Shown: positions 36,772 to 45,760, counted from the first letter of the stretch. The stretch: 64,000 bases of DNA from Geothrix fermentans DSM 14018 (GCF_000428885.1 NZ_AUAU01000013.1:50859-114858); one strand, 5' to 3'. Program-made: numbers and translations. The notes: generated by a model from the letters alone, not told the origin.

Positions 36772-39700
36772 ATGCCCGATGCGTCCCACCCGTCCGACCA
36801 CCCCCTGCTCCGTAACCTGAACCCCGCCCAGCGCGAGGCCGTCTGCCACGCCCACGGGCCCCTGCTCCTCCTGGCGGGCGCCGGATCGGGGAAGACCACG
36901 GTGATCACGCGGCGCATCGCCTGGCTCATCGAGGAGGAGGGCGTCCACCCAGGCTCCATCCTGGCCATGACCTTCACGAACAAGGCGGCCGAGGAGATGC
37001 GGGAGCGCGTCCAGCGCCTGGTCTCCCTGCCCGCCGCGCAGATGTGGGTGAGCACCTTCCACAGCTTCTGCACGCGCATCCTGCGCCGCGAGGGCGAGCG
37101 CACCCCCGTGGGCCGGGACTTCGTCATCTTCGATCCGGCGGACCAGAAGAGCCTCATGAAGCAGGTGCTGGCGGAGCTGAAGCTGCCGGAGAAGCAGTAC
37201 CACCCCAAGAAAGTGCTGGAGCTGATCAGCGACTTCAAGAACCGCTGCCTGCTGCCCGAGGAGGCCCGGGAGGAGGCCCTGGACCCCTGGACCCGCAGGG
37301 TGCTGGACGCCTACGACCTCTACCAGAAGGGCCTCCGGAACCACCGGGCGTGCGACTTCGACGACCTGCTGCTCTACACCGAGCGCCTCTTCCGGGAGCC
37401 CGTGATGCAGGCGGCCTACGGCGAGCGCTTCAAGTTCATCCTCGTGGACGAGTACCAGGACACCAACCGCGCCCAGTACCTCCTCGTGCAGCACCTGGCC
37501 CGGCGGCACCACAACCTGTGCGTGGTGGGCGATGAAGACCAGTGCCTGATCAAGGGCACCAAGGTCCTCATGGCGGATGGACGTGAACGGCCCATCGAGA
37601 GGGTGGCTCCAGGGGATCTCGTCACCGCGGCCCATGGCAGCGGGACCTTCAGGCCCGCGAAGGTCCTGAAGGCTGCCGTCCGGGCGAGGCAGGGGGCGGG
37701 CATCCGCCTCACCACCGCCTCGGGCCGGGTCCTCACCAGCACGCCGGAGCACATCCACCTCGCGGGCTACCGGCTGGGCATCACGCCCCAGCTGCACTTC
37801 GTCTACCTCATGCGGAAGCGGAGCCCAGGGTGTGGATCAATCTGGCGCCTGGGCACCAGCCAGACCCACACCCGCGGCCAGGTGAAGCCGGTGGTGGGAT
37901 TCCTGCAGCGGGCCCGGCAGGAACACGCCGACGAGCTGTGGGTGGTGTCCACCCATGCCAGCGAGCAGGAGGCCCGTCTCCAGGAGGAGATCTGGTCGCT
38001 CCGGTACCAGCTCCCCACGCTGCCCTTCGTGCCTCGCAAGGGAACATCCACCCAGGGGCTGGTCCACGATGCCGAAGCCATCCGCCGCGTGTTCGCCGCC
38101 GTGGATTCCCAGGCCGGTGCCGAGCGGCTGCTGGGGGACCTGGGCATGGCGGTGGAGGCGCCCCACCACCGGGCCCAGGCCAGTGACGGCCTCCGGAGGC
38201 AGGTGACGGTGACCCTCTGCGGCGATCGCCGGGGCCGGCGGCCCATGCACCGCATCTCCATGGTGGGGCGCAGCGCGGAAGACCGGCGCGTCCTCGAAGG
38301 CCTGGGCCTGTCCGTGCGCCCCGCGAAGGCCGGATCCCGGAGCTGGCGCATGGAGACCTGCGCGGCCTCGTTCGGGGATATCCGGCGCATGGCCGATCGC
38401 ATCCGGAAGCATCTGGACGCTGAGATCCTCCTCCAGGCCCGTCTGGGCGCGAGCCCCGGCCGCGAGACCAGCAGCCTGCCCTTCCTCCCGGCCTGCAATG
38501 TGATGCCGGGGATGGCGCTATTCGACGGTACGGGCGAGCTGGAGGTGGTGGAGAAGGTGGACCGCATCCCGCTGAAGGCCGAGGTCTACGACCTGGACAT
38601 CGAGGGCGTGCACACCTTCGTGGCCAACGGGCTGGTGACCCACAACTCCATCTACGGCTGGCGCGGCGCCGACATCCGCAACATCCTCGACTTCCAGCAG
38701 GACTTCCCCGAGGCCGTGCGCATCGAGCTGCTGCAGAACTACCGCTCCACGAAGAAGATCCTCGACGCCGCGTCGGAGGTGATCTCCAACAACTCCCAGC
38801 GCGTGGAGGGCAAGGGCGCCCTGAAGACCGACCTGGGCGACGGGGAGACCATCACCTTCAAGCTGGCGGACGAGGGGCGCCTGGAGGCGGAGTGGGTGGT
38901 GCAGCGCATCCAGGAGCTGCGGTACCGGGAGCCCGAGGCCAAGGTGGCGGTGCTCTACCGCGCCAACTGGCAGTCCCGGCAGATGGAAGAGGCGCTTCGC
39001 GCCCAGAACCTGCCCTACCGGCTGGTGGGCGGCGTGAAGTTCTACGAACGCCAGGAAGTGAAGGACCTCATCTCGTACCTGCGGCTCATCTCGAACCCCT
39101 TCGACCTGGTGAGCTTCCGCCGCTGCGTGAACGCGCCCACCCGGGGCGTGGGGCCCACCACGCTGGGGAAGATCGAGGCGGCCATCCCCGAGGGCGGCAC
39201 GGCGCTGGAAGGCCTGGCCCTGCTGCTGCGGTCGGGCGAGCTGAAGGGCCGCGCCCAGCGGGAGATGGGGAAGTTCCTGGAGCTGTTCCACCGGGCCGCC
39301 GCCGAACGGGAGGCCCAGGGGCTGGCGGGCCTGGTGAAGTGGGTGCTCCAGGAGAGCGGCTACCTCCAGAGCCTGGAGGATGAGGCCACGCTGGAGGCCG
39401 AGGGCCGCATCCGCAACCTGGAGGAGTTCCTCAGCGCCGCCGCCGAGTCCGAGTCCCTGGGCCTGCGGCTCTCGGAGTTCCTGGACCGCATCACGCTGGC
39501 GGCGGACGCCGACCAGATCGAGGAATCCGCCCAGCTCAGCCTCATGACCATCCACTGCGCCAAGGGCCTGGAGTTCCCCTATGTCTTCGTCATCGGCATG
39601 GAGGAGGACGTCTTCCCCAACCGCAACGCCCGTGAAACGCCCGAGGGCCTGGAGGAGGAGCGCCGCCTCTTCTACGTGGCCATCACCCGGGCCCAGCGGC

Positions 39701-40176
39701 GCCTGACGCTGAGCGCGGCCCGGCGCCGCCGTGTCATGGGCACCGAGATGCTCTCCATGCCCAGCCGCTTCCTGCGCGAGATCCCCGCGGAAGCCCTGAC
39801 GGCCCCCATCCGGTGGGGCACGGAGATCTACCAGTCTGGCGAAGGCGTGCGACCCGGGAGCTCCTTCACCCGGGGCGCCGGTGGCAGCTCCGTGGCCACG
39901 GAACTCCAGCGCATCCGCAGCTTCTTCGACCGGGTGAAGGAGGTGGAGGTTCCTCCGGCCGAGTCGGAGGGCGGCAGGCGCTCTGCGCCTGCCGAAAAGG
40001 AGACGGAAGATCCAAGTGCGTTCCCGGCGGGGACGCGGGTGAAGAGCGCCCGCTTCGGCGCGGGCACGGTGCTGGCCTCTTCGGGCCGGGGCGAGGGCCT
40101 GACCTACACCATCCGCTTCGACCAGGGTGGCGATAAGCGCATCATGGCCCGCTTCGGCGCCCTCGAGCGCCTCTGA
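36772..40176 (+). CDS. UvrD/PcrA/Rep-type DNA helicase containing an intein
   Basis: A 1134-codon frame encoding a superfamily 1A 3'-5' helicase interrupted by an in-frame intein (residues 258-625). Spliced length is 766, normal for PcrA/UvrD. Host motifs: LLAGAGSGKTTVITRR (Walker A), AMTFTNKAAEEMRER, LVDEYQDTNRAQY (Walker B), GDEDQ joined to SIYGWRGADI (motif III, the splice site), QNYRSTKKIL (IV), MTIHCAKGLEFPYVFVIGM (V) and EERRLFYVAITRAQRRL (VI). The C-terminal GTRVKSARFGAGTVL segment is the PcrA Tudor-like, RNA-polymerase-binding domain. It acts in repair, replication restart or transcription-coupled repair. Activity requires protein splicing. Confidence 0.95.
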   Translation: MPDASHPSDHPLLRNLNPAQREAVCHAHGPLLLLAGAGSGKTTVITRRIAWLIEEEGVHPGSILAMTFTNKAAEEMRERVQRLVSLPAAQMWVSTFHSFCTRILRREGERTPVGRDFVIFDPADQKSLMKQVLAELKLPEKQYHPKKVLELISDFKNRCLLPEEAREEALDPWTRRVLDAYDLYQKGLRNHRACDFDDLLLYTERLFREPVMQAAYGERFKFILVDEYQDTNRAQYLLVQHLARRHHNLCVVGDEDQCLIKGTKVLMADGRERPIERVAPGDLVTAAHGSGTFRPAKVLKAAVRARQGAGIRLTTASGRVLTSTPEHIHLAGYRLGITPQLHFVYLMRKRSPGCGSIWRLGTSQTHTRGQVKPVVGFLQRARQEHADELWVVSTHASEQEARLQEEIWSLRYQLPTLPFVPRKGTSTQGLVHDAEAIRRVFAAVDSQAGAERLLGDLGMAVEAPHHRAQASDGLRRQVTVTLCGDRRGRRPMHRISMVGRSAEDRRVLEGLGLSVRPAKAGSRSWRMETCAASFGDIRRMADRIRKHLDAEILLQARLGASPGRETSSLPFLPACNVMPGMALFDGTGELEVVEKVDRIPLKAEVYDLDIEGVHTFVANGLVTHNSIYGWRGADIRNILDFQQDFPEAVRIELLQNYRSTKKILDAASEVISNNSQRVEGKGALKTDLGDGETITFKLADEGRLEAEWVVQRIQELRYREPEAKVAVLYRANWQSRQMEEALRAQNLPYRLVGGVKFYERQEVKDLISYLRLISNPFDLVSFRRCVNAPTRGVGPTTLGKIEAAIPEGGTALEGLALLLRSGELKGRAQREMGKFLELFHRAAAEREAQGLAGLVKWVLQESGYLQSLEDEATLEAEGRIRNLEEFLSAAAESESLGLRLSEFLDRITLAADADQIEESAQLSLMTIHCAKGLEFPYVFVIGMEEDVFPNRNARETPEGLEEERRLFYVAITRAQRRLTLSAARRRRVMGTEMLSMPSRFLREIPAEALTAPIRWGTEIYQSGEGVRPGSSFTRGAGGSSVATELQRIRSFFDRVKEVEVPPAESEGGRRSAPAEKETEDPSAFPAGTRVKSARFGAGTVLASSGRGEGLTYTIRFDQGGDKRIMARFGALERL
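37543..38646 (+). mobile_element. Intein inside the helicase gene (368 codons)
   Basis: The element starts with catalytic Cys (CLIKGTKVLMADG, block A) and ends with VYDLDIEGVHTFVANG, then LVTHN (blocks F and G), followed by extein Ser. Block B is STPEHIHLAG. It sits exactly in helicase motif III, the most conserved point and a typical intein target. About 220 residues lie between the splicing blocks. They lack LAGLIDADG motifs but contain HFVYLMRKR, IWRLGTSQTH, then RARQEHADELW and EEIWSLRYQLPT, a pattern also found in other UvrD-type inteins and loosely like a GIY-YIG nuclease. All splicing residues look intact, so splicing is likely. Homing activity is uncertain. Confidence 0.93.
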
Positions 40177-40193
40177 CCGCTAATCACCGTTAC

Positions 40194-40244
40194 CTGGCAG
40201 CCGACAGCTGACAGCCGATAGCTGATAGCTGATAGCTGCCAGCT
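40194..40244. repeat. Heptad palindromic array after helicase gene
   Basis: CTGGCAGCCGACAGCTGACAGCCGATAGCTGATAGCTGATAGCTGCCAGC consists of AGCTGAN-type units at 7-bp period, bounded by CTGGCAG and CTGCCAG. It fills the convergent gap between the helicase and the TIGR01777 epimerase and supplies the TAG stop of the latter. This is the shortest of four such arrays and mostly represents one arm. Confidence 0.8.
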
Positions 40245-41142
40245 ACACCAGCCCCTCCAGCGCCTCTCCGGCCTCTGTGTGGCGGAAGGTGAAGCCATGG
40301 GCCAGGGCGCGGGTGGGAACCACGAAGGCGCCCTGGAGCAGGAGGGCATCGGCCATCTCGCCCAGCCCGAGCTTCAGGGCGGCGGCCGTGAGGGGGCCCG
40401 GCACAGGGAGCAGGGGGCGATGGAGGCGTCGCGCCAGGAGGCCCGTGAAGGCCGCGTTGTCGATGGGGCCCGGGGCCGTGCCGTTGAAGGGACCCTCCCA
40501 GGCGGTGTCGCGGACCGCCTCCGCGAACAGGGCCACGAGGTCGTCCAGGTGGATCCAGCTGAGGCCCTGCCGGCCCGATCCCAGCCTGCATCCCAGGCAA
40601 AGGCGCACGGGCAGGGCCATCTTCGGCAGGGCGCCCCCCTCGCGGGCCAGGACCACGCCGGTGCGGATCCGCACCACGCGCACGCCGAACTCCGAGGCGG
40701 CCATGGCCTCCGCCTCCCAGGCGCGGCAGGTGTCCGGCAGGAAGCCCGTCCCGGGCGCGGCGCCTTCATCCACCGGCGTCCGGTCCCGGGCCCCGTAGTA
40801 GCCGACGGCGGAGGCGTTCACCAGGGCGCGGGGCGGCCTGCGGCAGTCCCTCATGGCTTCCACCAGCCGGCGCGTGGCCAGGATCCGGCTGTCCCGGATG
40901 GCGGCCTTGCGCGCCACGGTCCAGCGCCGGTCAGCGATGCCCTCGCCCACGAGGTTGACCACGGCCTCGGCGCCGTCGAGCAGGGACGCGAGGTCCTCCC
41001 AGGGATGGGCCCTGGCGCCCGGAGCCAGGGCTGCCCCCGCGGGGTTCCGGGTCAGCACCTCCACCCGGGCGCCCAGTCCGAGCAGGTGCTGGACGAGGGG
41101 GCGCCCCACCAGGCCCGTGCCACCGGCCACCACCACACGCAT
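40243..41142 (-). CDS. TIGR01777-family NAD(P)-dependent epimerase
   Basis: A 299-residue extended short-chain dehydrogenase. The Rossmann motif VVVAGGTGLVGRPLV is at the very N-terminus, VVNLVGEGIADRRWT is the family-specific second segment, and VNASAVGYYGARD holds the active-site Tyr region. WIHLDDLVALFAEAV and NGTAPGPIDNAAF are the conserved downstream blocks, followed by the DUF1731 C-terminal helix pair (LGEMADALLLQGAFVVP). I start at the Met giving MRVVVAGG, because family members begin there. ATGs 6 and 21 codons earlier are possible. Substrate is unknown; the family has been linked to cell-division and sugar-nucleotide metabolism without proof. Confidence 0.82.
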   Translation of the reverse strand: MRVVVAGGTGLVGRPLVQHLLGLGARVEVLTRNPAGAALAPGARAHPWEDLASLLDGAEAVVNLVGEGIADRRWTVARKAAIRDSRILATRRLVEAMRDCRRPPRALVNASAVGYYGARDRTPVDEGAAPGTGFLPDTCRAWEAEAMAASEFGVRVVRIRTGVVLAREGGALPKMALPVRLCLGCRLGSGRQGLSWIHLDDLVALFAEAVRDTAWEGPFNGTAPGPIDNAAFTGLLARRLHRPLLPVPGPLTAAALKLGLGEMADALLLQGAFVVPTRALAHGFTFRHTEAGEALEGLV

Positions 41143-41273
41143 GGGATCGGTTCTGTCCATGTGGCCATTATGGACCATCGATGCTTCCGTGCATCCGGGT
41201 TCCATGGTTCATGCCGCCGGAGTACCCTTGAAGCTGGCTTTGAGCCCCGTGGGCTCCACCCGCCGAGGCGACC

Positions 41274-42917
41274 ATGCGCTACCTGCTATCCAACCTGCCG
41301 CTGAACCTGGGGGAGGAGGCGCTGGACCTGGCGAGGCCCCTGGCCCACGCCTTGGGGGGAACGTCCAGGGACTACCGCGCCGTTGCGCTCGAGCGCCGCA
41401 GCCTGGACGCCCGGCACAAGGGCGCCATCCGCTTCCTGGCGGCGATCAGCTTCGAGATCGACCGGGCGTTGGCGCTCGGGCCCATGCCCGGCGGCCTCAA
41501 GCTTGAAGCGGCGCCCGAGGCGCCGCCCTACGCGGTGGCGAAGCCACCGCGCCGCCCCCGCGTGGTGGTGGTGGGCAGCGGCCCCGCCGGCACCTTCTGC
41601 GCCCTGCGCCTGCTGGACTACGGCATCGAGCCCATCGTGCTGGAGCGCGGACCCGCCATGGGCCAGCGGGTGCAGGCCATCGCGGGCCTGTGGAAGGACG
41701 CGGTGCTGGATCCCGAAGCCAACGCCCAGTTCGGCGAAGGCGGGGCGGGCACCTTCAGCGATGGCAAGCTCACCACGCGCATCGGCCACCCGGCCACCCG
41801 CTACGTGCTGGAGGCCTTCGTGCGCTTCGGGGCCAATCCCCGCATCCTCTACCTGGCCAAGCCCCACGTGGGTACGGATGTCATCCGCCGCTGCACGGTA
41901 CTCATCCGCAAGGAGGCCGAGGCCCGGGGGGCGCAGTACCGCTTCCGGGCGCGGCTGGCGGACATCCGATTCGATGGTGAGGGCCGAGTGCGCGCCGCCC
42001 TGCTCGCCAGCGGCGAGGAGATCCCCTGCGAGGCCCTGGTGCTGGCGCCGGGCCACAGCGCCCGGGACACCTTCGAGATGCTGCACGGCCACGGCGTGGC
42101 CATGCGCCAGAAGCCCTTCGCCATGGGCGTGCGGGTGGAGCACCCCCAGAACCTCATCGACCGCTCCCAGTACGGCCCCAGCGCCGGGCACCCCTCTCTG
42201 CCCGCCGCCGACTACAAGCTGGTCTGCAACTTCGGCCTGAACCGCGCCGCCTACAGCTTCTGCATGTGCCCCGGCGGCGAGGTCATCCAGTGCAGCAGCG
42301 AGGAGGGCGGCGTGGTGGTGAACGGCATGAGCAACGAGAAGCGCGACTCGGGCTTCGCCAACTCGGGGCTCGTGGCCAAGGTGAACACGGCGGACTTCGG
42401 CAGCGATCACCTCCTGGGCGGCATGTACTTCCAGCGGAAGTGGGAGCAGGCGGCCTTCCGGGCCGCCGGGGAGACCTACGGCGCACCGGCCATGGCCGTG
42501 CAGGATTTCCTCAAGGGCCGCGCCACGGGCCGCCTGCCCCGCACCAGCTTCAAGCCCTTCGCCGTGGCGGCGGACCTGCGCACCTGCCTGCCGGACTTCG
42601 TGCGGGAGCAGCTGGCCGGAGCCCTCCCCACCTTCGACAGGAAGATCCACGGCTTCGCCAGCGCCCAGGCCATCCTGCTGGCCATCGAGAGCCGCACCAG
42701 CAGCCCCATCCAGCTCCTGCGGGGCGAGGACGGCCAGTCCGTCTCGCACCCGGGCCTCTACCCCTGCGGTGAGGGCGCGGGCTTCGCGGGAGGCATCACC
42801 TCGGCGGCGGTGGACGGCATCCGCGTGGCCGAGTGGATCGCCCAAGGGGCGGGCGCGCCCGTGTTCCAGCCCTTCGAAAAGCAGGTGCGGGCCGGGGACC
42901 TGGCGAACGAGTACTGA
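41274..42917 (+). CDS. FAD-dependent dehydrogenase, COG2509 family
   Basis: A 547-residue cytoplasmic flavoprotein. A short N-terminal domain (residues 1-85, MRYLLSNLPLNLGEEALD, then RRSLDARHKGAIRFL) precedes the FAD fold VVVVGSGPAGTFCALRLL at about 96. GQFGEGGAGTFSDGKLTTR-like residues (NAQFGEGGAGTFSDGKL), GVRVEHPQNLIDRSQYG, and CMCPGGEVIQCSSEEGG are hallmarks of this uncharacterised family. YPCGEGAGFAGGITSAAVDG is the C-terminal FAD contact. Length matches the family. It is often annotated as an NAD(P)/FAD-dependent oxidoreductase, but the reaction is not known. Confidence 0.87.
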   Translation: MRYLLSNLPLNLGEEALDLARPLAHALGGTSRDYRAVALERRSLDARHKGAIRFLAAISFEIDRALALGPMPGGLKLEAAPEAPPYAVAKPPRRPRVVVVGSGPAGTFCALRLLDYGIEPIVLERGPAMGQRVQAIAGLWKDAVLDPEANAQFGEGGAGTFSDGKLTTRIGHPATRYVLEAFVRFGANPRILYLAKPHVGTDVIRRCTVLIRKEAEARGAQYRFRARLADIRFDGEGRVRAALLASGEEIPCEALVLAPGHSARDTFEMLHGHGVAMRQKPFAMGVRVEHPQNLIDRSQYGPSAGHPSLPAADYKLVCNFGLNRAAYSFCMCPGGEVIQCSSEEGGVVVNGMSNEKRDSGFANSGLVAKVNTADFGSDHLLGGMYFQRKWEQAAFRAAGETYGAPAMAVQDFLKGRATGRLPRTSFKPFAVAADLRTCLPDFVREQLAGALPTFDRKIHGFASAQAILLAIESRTSSPIQLLRGEDGQSVSHPGLYPCGEGAGFAGGITSAAVDGIRVAEWIAQGAGAPVFQPFEKQVRAGDLANEY

Positions 42918-42950
42918 TTCATACCAATTTGCATTCAATCGTAAAAGATC

Positions 42951-43131
42951 CACCACGGAGGCACGGAGCATGGGCACACAGGAGGCGCCGGGTCCGGAAC
43001 GTTTCAGGCGTGTCCGGACCCGGCGCCTCCTGTGGCTTCCGGCGAAGCCGGAAGCGGCCTCCGGCCTGCCCATCACAGAGTTGCACGGAGGGCTCCGTGC
43101 CGCCTCCGTGGGTTCCGTGTCTCCGTGGTGA
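42951..43131. repeat. Composite nested palindrome with octamer arms (CACGGAGG type)
   Basis: Outer arms are octamers: CACGGAGG and CACGGAGC at 42954 and 42962, mirrored by four CTCCGTG-type units at 43092-43127 with 8-9-bp period. Inside lies a perfect 22-bp inverted repeat (42977-42998 with 43013-43034, starting CACAGGAGGCGCC), then a further small hairpin GCTTCCGGC-GAA-GCCGGAAGC at 43035-43055. The element fills most of the 241-base gap between two convergent genes. No open frame is supported in it. Confidence 0.88.
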
Positions 43132-43158
43132 ATCTTAATTCTTGATGGCGATTGGGTA

Positions 43159-44064
43159 TCAGGCCGCGGGCTCCGCATCTTGGATGACCCGCCAGTCCTC
43201 TCCGAACTGCTCCAGGAAACCCAGGGAGTAGCAGCGGAAGAAGACGAAGATGGGCAGGAAGGCCACGGAGCTGAGGTAGGGGAGGATGGCCACGCAGCAG
43301 GTGAGGCAGCAGCCGGCCAGGATCAGCAGGGTGGCGGGGATCCACAGCAGGAAGGTCATCAGGTAGAACCCCACGAACCGCCAGGCGTTTCCGGGCAGAA
43401 TCTCCCGCCGCAGGATGGCCCAGGCCTCGGAGGTGCCCAGGTTCCGCCGGTACATGATGGGCGCGACGAAGTCCCGCAGGAGCAGGCCGAACGCGGCGAG
43501 GACCAGGAGGCCCAGGACCAGGATGCTCCCGGCGCCCAGGATCGCGGCGAGGGCCGATGGCCCGAAGGTCCCGGCGTGGATGTCCGGCAGGGCGATGAGC
43601 AGGCCCAGGCCGCCGCAGACGAGGACGAGGCCCAGGGAGGCGAGGACGAGCACGAGGCGGAAGCGGAAGTACTGGTCCGCCAGGCTCCGGAACCGCGTCC
43701 AGGGCTCCACGATTTCCGCCCGGTCCCGGGCCACGCCGTCCAGGAACATGAACGTGCCCCGGCTCCCAAGCCACTGGAACAGCACCACCAGGGCCAGCAT
43801 CAGGACGAAGAGCATGGCGCCGACGGCGACCACCAGGGGAAGGTGGGCGGCGATCCAGGCCTTGGCCAGGCCCAGGTCCGGCGCTCCGGGGCGGGCGTGG
43901 CCCTCGAAGGGGTTGCCGCTGTAGCTGAAGGATCCGCCGCCCCCCAGCTGGGCCAGGAAGGCGGAAAAGCCCAGCACGAACCACTTCCGCCAGGAGAAGG
44001 GGCGGAACAGGATGCGCTTCACGTGGACCAGGGCCGGCTGGATCGGATCGGTGATGGAGATCAT
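43159..44064 (-). CDS. Uncharacterised six-helix membrane protein
   Basis: A 301-residue integral membrane protein. After a short cytoplasmic start (ISITDPIQPALVHVKRILFRPFSWRKWF), six or so hydrophobic segments follow, including LVVAVGAMLFVLMLALVVLF, LVLVLASLGLVLVCGGLGLL, and a Cys-rich LAGCCLTCCVAILPYLSS near the end. The MISITDP-type N-terminus and RDFVAPIMYRRN loop are seen in proteins of unknown function in several phyla. It has no signal peptide and no enzymatic motif. Its start is 88 bases from the divergent polyphosphate:AMP phosphotransferase. I do not assign a function. Confidence 0.75.
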   Translation of the reverse strand: MISITDPIQPALVHVKRILFRPFSWRKWFVLGFSAFLAQLGGGGSFSYSGNPFEGHARPGAPDLGLAKAWIAAHLPLVVAVGAMLFVLMLALVVLFQWLGSRGTFMFLDGVARDRAEIVEPWTRFRSLADQYFRFRLVLVLASLGLVLVCGGLGLLIALPDIHAGTFGPSALAAILGAGSILVLGLLVLAAFGLLLRDFVAPIMYRRNLGTSEAWAILRREILPGNAWRFVGFYLMTFLLWIPATLLILAGCCLTCCVAILPYLSSVAFLPIFVFFRCYSLGFLEQFGEDWRVIQDAEPAA

Positions 44065-44152
44065 GCCGCCATCATTCCACAGGGCCGGTCCGGCGGAAAT
44101 CGGCTATCGTGGCAGCCGCGCGGGAACCAGGCGCGTCCGCCCCGGAGGGACC

Positions 44153-45628
44153 ATGTTCGAATCCGCGGAGCTCGGCCACAGGATCGGGAAGGAGGTCTGG
44201 GACCGCGAGGTTCCCATCCTGCGGGAGGCGCTGCTGGATGCCCAGTACGACCTGTCCGGGGCGAAGTTCCCGGTGATCATCCTCGTGGCCGGGGTGGACG
44301 GGGCCGGGAAGAGCGAGACCGTCAACACGCTCAACGAGTGGATGGATCCGCGGCACATCCAGACCCACGGCCTGGCGGAGGCCTCGGACGAGGAGCGCGA
44401 GCGGCCCCACATGTACCGCTACTGGCGGCTGCTGCCGCCCAAGGGCAAGATCGGGATCTTCGACGGCTCCTGGTACACATGGCCCATCCTCGAGCGGGCC
44501 TACGGGCGGACGAAGACTTCGGATCTCGACCAGGACATGGCCCGGGTGGCCCGCTTCGAGCAGATGCTCATCCAGGAGGGGGCCCTGGTGCTGAAGTTCT
44601 GGATGCACCTGGGCAAGGACGTGCAGAAGAAGCGGCTGAAGGGCCTGGAGAAGGATCCTCGGACCCGCTGGAGGGTGACCCCCGAGGACTGGAAGCACTT
44701 CGAGATGTACGACACCTTCCGGCGCGTGTCCGAGCGGGCCCTGCGCGCCACCAGCACCGGGGACGCCCCCTGGATCGTGGTGGAGGCCACGGACCCGCAC
44801 TACCAGCGCCTCACCGTGGGGAAGATCCTTCTCGAGCGCCTGCGGGCCCGGTTGGACCAGCCCGTTCCTGCGGTGCCAGCGGCACCTCCGCCTCCGCCCG
44901 CGATAGCCCTGGATGGCGTGAACATCCTCAGGGCCCTGGACCTCACGAAGCGGATGGACCAGAAGGACTACGAGGACGAACTGCTCACCCTCCAGGGGAA
45001 GCTGAACCTGCTCACGCGCCACCGCAACTTCCGGAAGCACTCCGTCGTGCTGCTGTTCGAGGGGGTGGACGCCGCGGGGAAGGGGGGCAGCATCCGGCGC
45101 ATCACCCAGGCCCTGGATGCCCGCCGGTACCACATCCACCCCATCGCCGCGCCCACGGAGGAGGAGCGGGCCCAGCCCTATCTCTGGCGATTCTGGCGGC
45201 ACCTGCCCCGTTGCGGGAAGGTGGCCATCTTCGACCGCAGCTGGTACGGGCGCGTGCTGGTGGAGCGGGTGGAGGGCTTCTGCTCCGAGGCGGACTGGCG
45301 GCGGGCTTACAGCGAGATCAACGACTTCGAGGACCAGCTCGTGCGCAGCCGCAGCATCCTGCTCAAGTTCTGGCTCTCCATCAGCCAGGAGGAGCAGCTG
45401 CGGCGCTTCGAGGAGCGCCAGACCACGCCCTTCAAGCGCTTCAAGATCACCGAGGAGGACTGGCGCAACCGGGAGAAGTGGCCCGCCTACGAGGCCGCCA
45501 TCTGCGACATGCTCGACCGCACCAGCACCGGGATCGCCCCCTGGACCCTCGTGGAGAGCGAGGACAAGCACTACGGGCGGATCAAGATCCTGAGGACGAT
45601 CGTGAAGAAGCTGGAGGAGGAGCTGTAG
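44153..45628 (+). CDS. pap: Polyphosphate:AMP phosphotransferase (two-domain PPK2)
   Basis: A 491-residue cytoplasmic kinase made of two PPK2 domains in tandem. Domain 1 has Walker A GVDGAGKSE (47-55) and lid/Walker B FDGSWYTWPI. Domain 2 (from about 270) has GVDAAGKGGS (around 305), RRYHIHPIAAPTEEE and IFDRSWYGRVLVERV. Duplicated class II PPK2 proteins of this size phosphorylate AMP to ADP with polyphosphate. Domain 1 has a weaker Walker B (FDGSW in place of FDRSW), as in known Pap proteins where one domain is less active. GGAGG six bases upstream fixes the ATG. The stop codon abuts the longest heptad array. Confidence 0.9.
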   Translation: MFESAELGHRIGKEVWDREVPILREALLDAQYDLSGAKFPVIILVAGVDGAGKSETVNTLNEWMDPRHIQTHGLAEASDEERERPHMYRYWRLLPPKGKIGIFDGSWYTWPILERAYGRTKTSDLDQDMARVARFEQMLIQEGALVLKFWMHLGKDVQKKRLKGLEKDPRTRWRVTPEDWKHFEMYDTFRRVSERALRATSTGDAPWIVVEATDPHYQRLTVGKILLERLRARLDQPVPAVPAAPPPPPAIALDGVNILRALDLTKRMDQKDYEDELLTLQGKLNLLTRHRNFRKHSVVLLFEGVDAAGKGGSIRRITQALDARRYHIHPIAAPTEEERAQPYLWRFWRHLPRCGKVAIFDRSWYGRVLVERVEGFCSEADWRRAYSEINDFEDQLVRSRSILLKFWLSISQEEQLRRFEERQTTPFKRFKITEEDWRNREKWPAYEAAICDMLDRTSTGIAPWTLVESEDKHYGRIKILRTIVKKLEEEL

Positions 45629-45760
45629 GAGCTATCAGCTGTCAGCTTTCAGCTCTCAGCTCTCAGCTATCAGCTGTCAGCCAAAGAAGCTGAGAGCCGA
45701 CCCAACGCCGACAGCTGACGGCATCTTTTACTGAGAGCTGACAGCTGATAGCCGACAGCC
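45629..45760. repeat. Heptad palindromic array after pap (longest copy)
   Basis: Seven TCAGC(T)N units start at 45635, 45642, 45649, 45656, 45663, 45670 and 45677, an exact 7-bp period. The opposite arm carries GCTGAGAGCC, GACAGCTGACGG and GAGAGCTGACAGCTGATAGCC units to 45760. Between the arms is CATCTTTTACTGAGAGCTGA, shared with the arrays at 34307 and 58692. The array lies between the convergent pap and PPDK/PEPS-regulator genes, starting one base after the pap stop. Confidence 0.9.

Noticed and set aside
45629..45760. CRISPR-like array of short repeats
   Set aside because: The unit is only 7 bp, there are no spacers, and no cas genes are present. The arms are inverted to each other.
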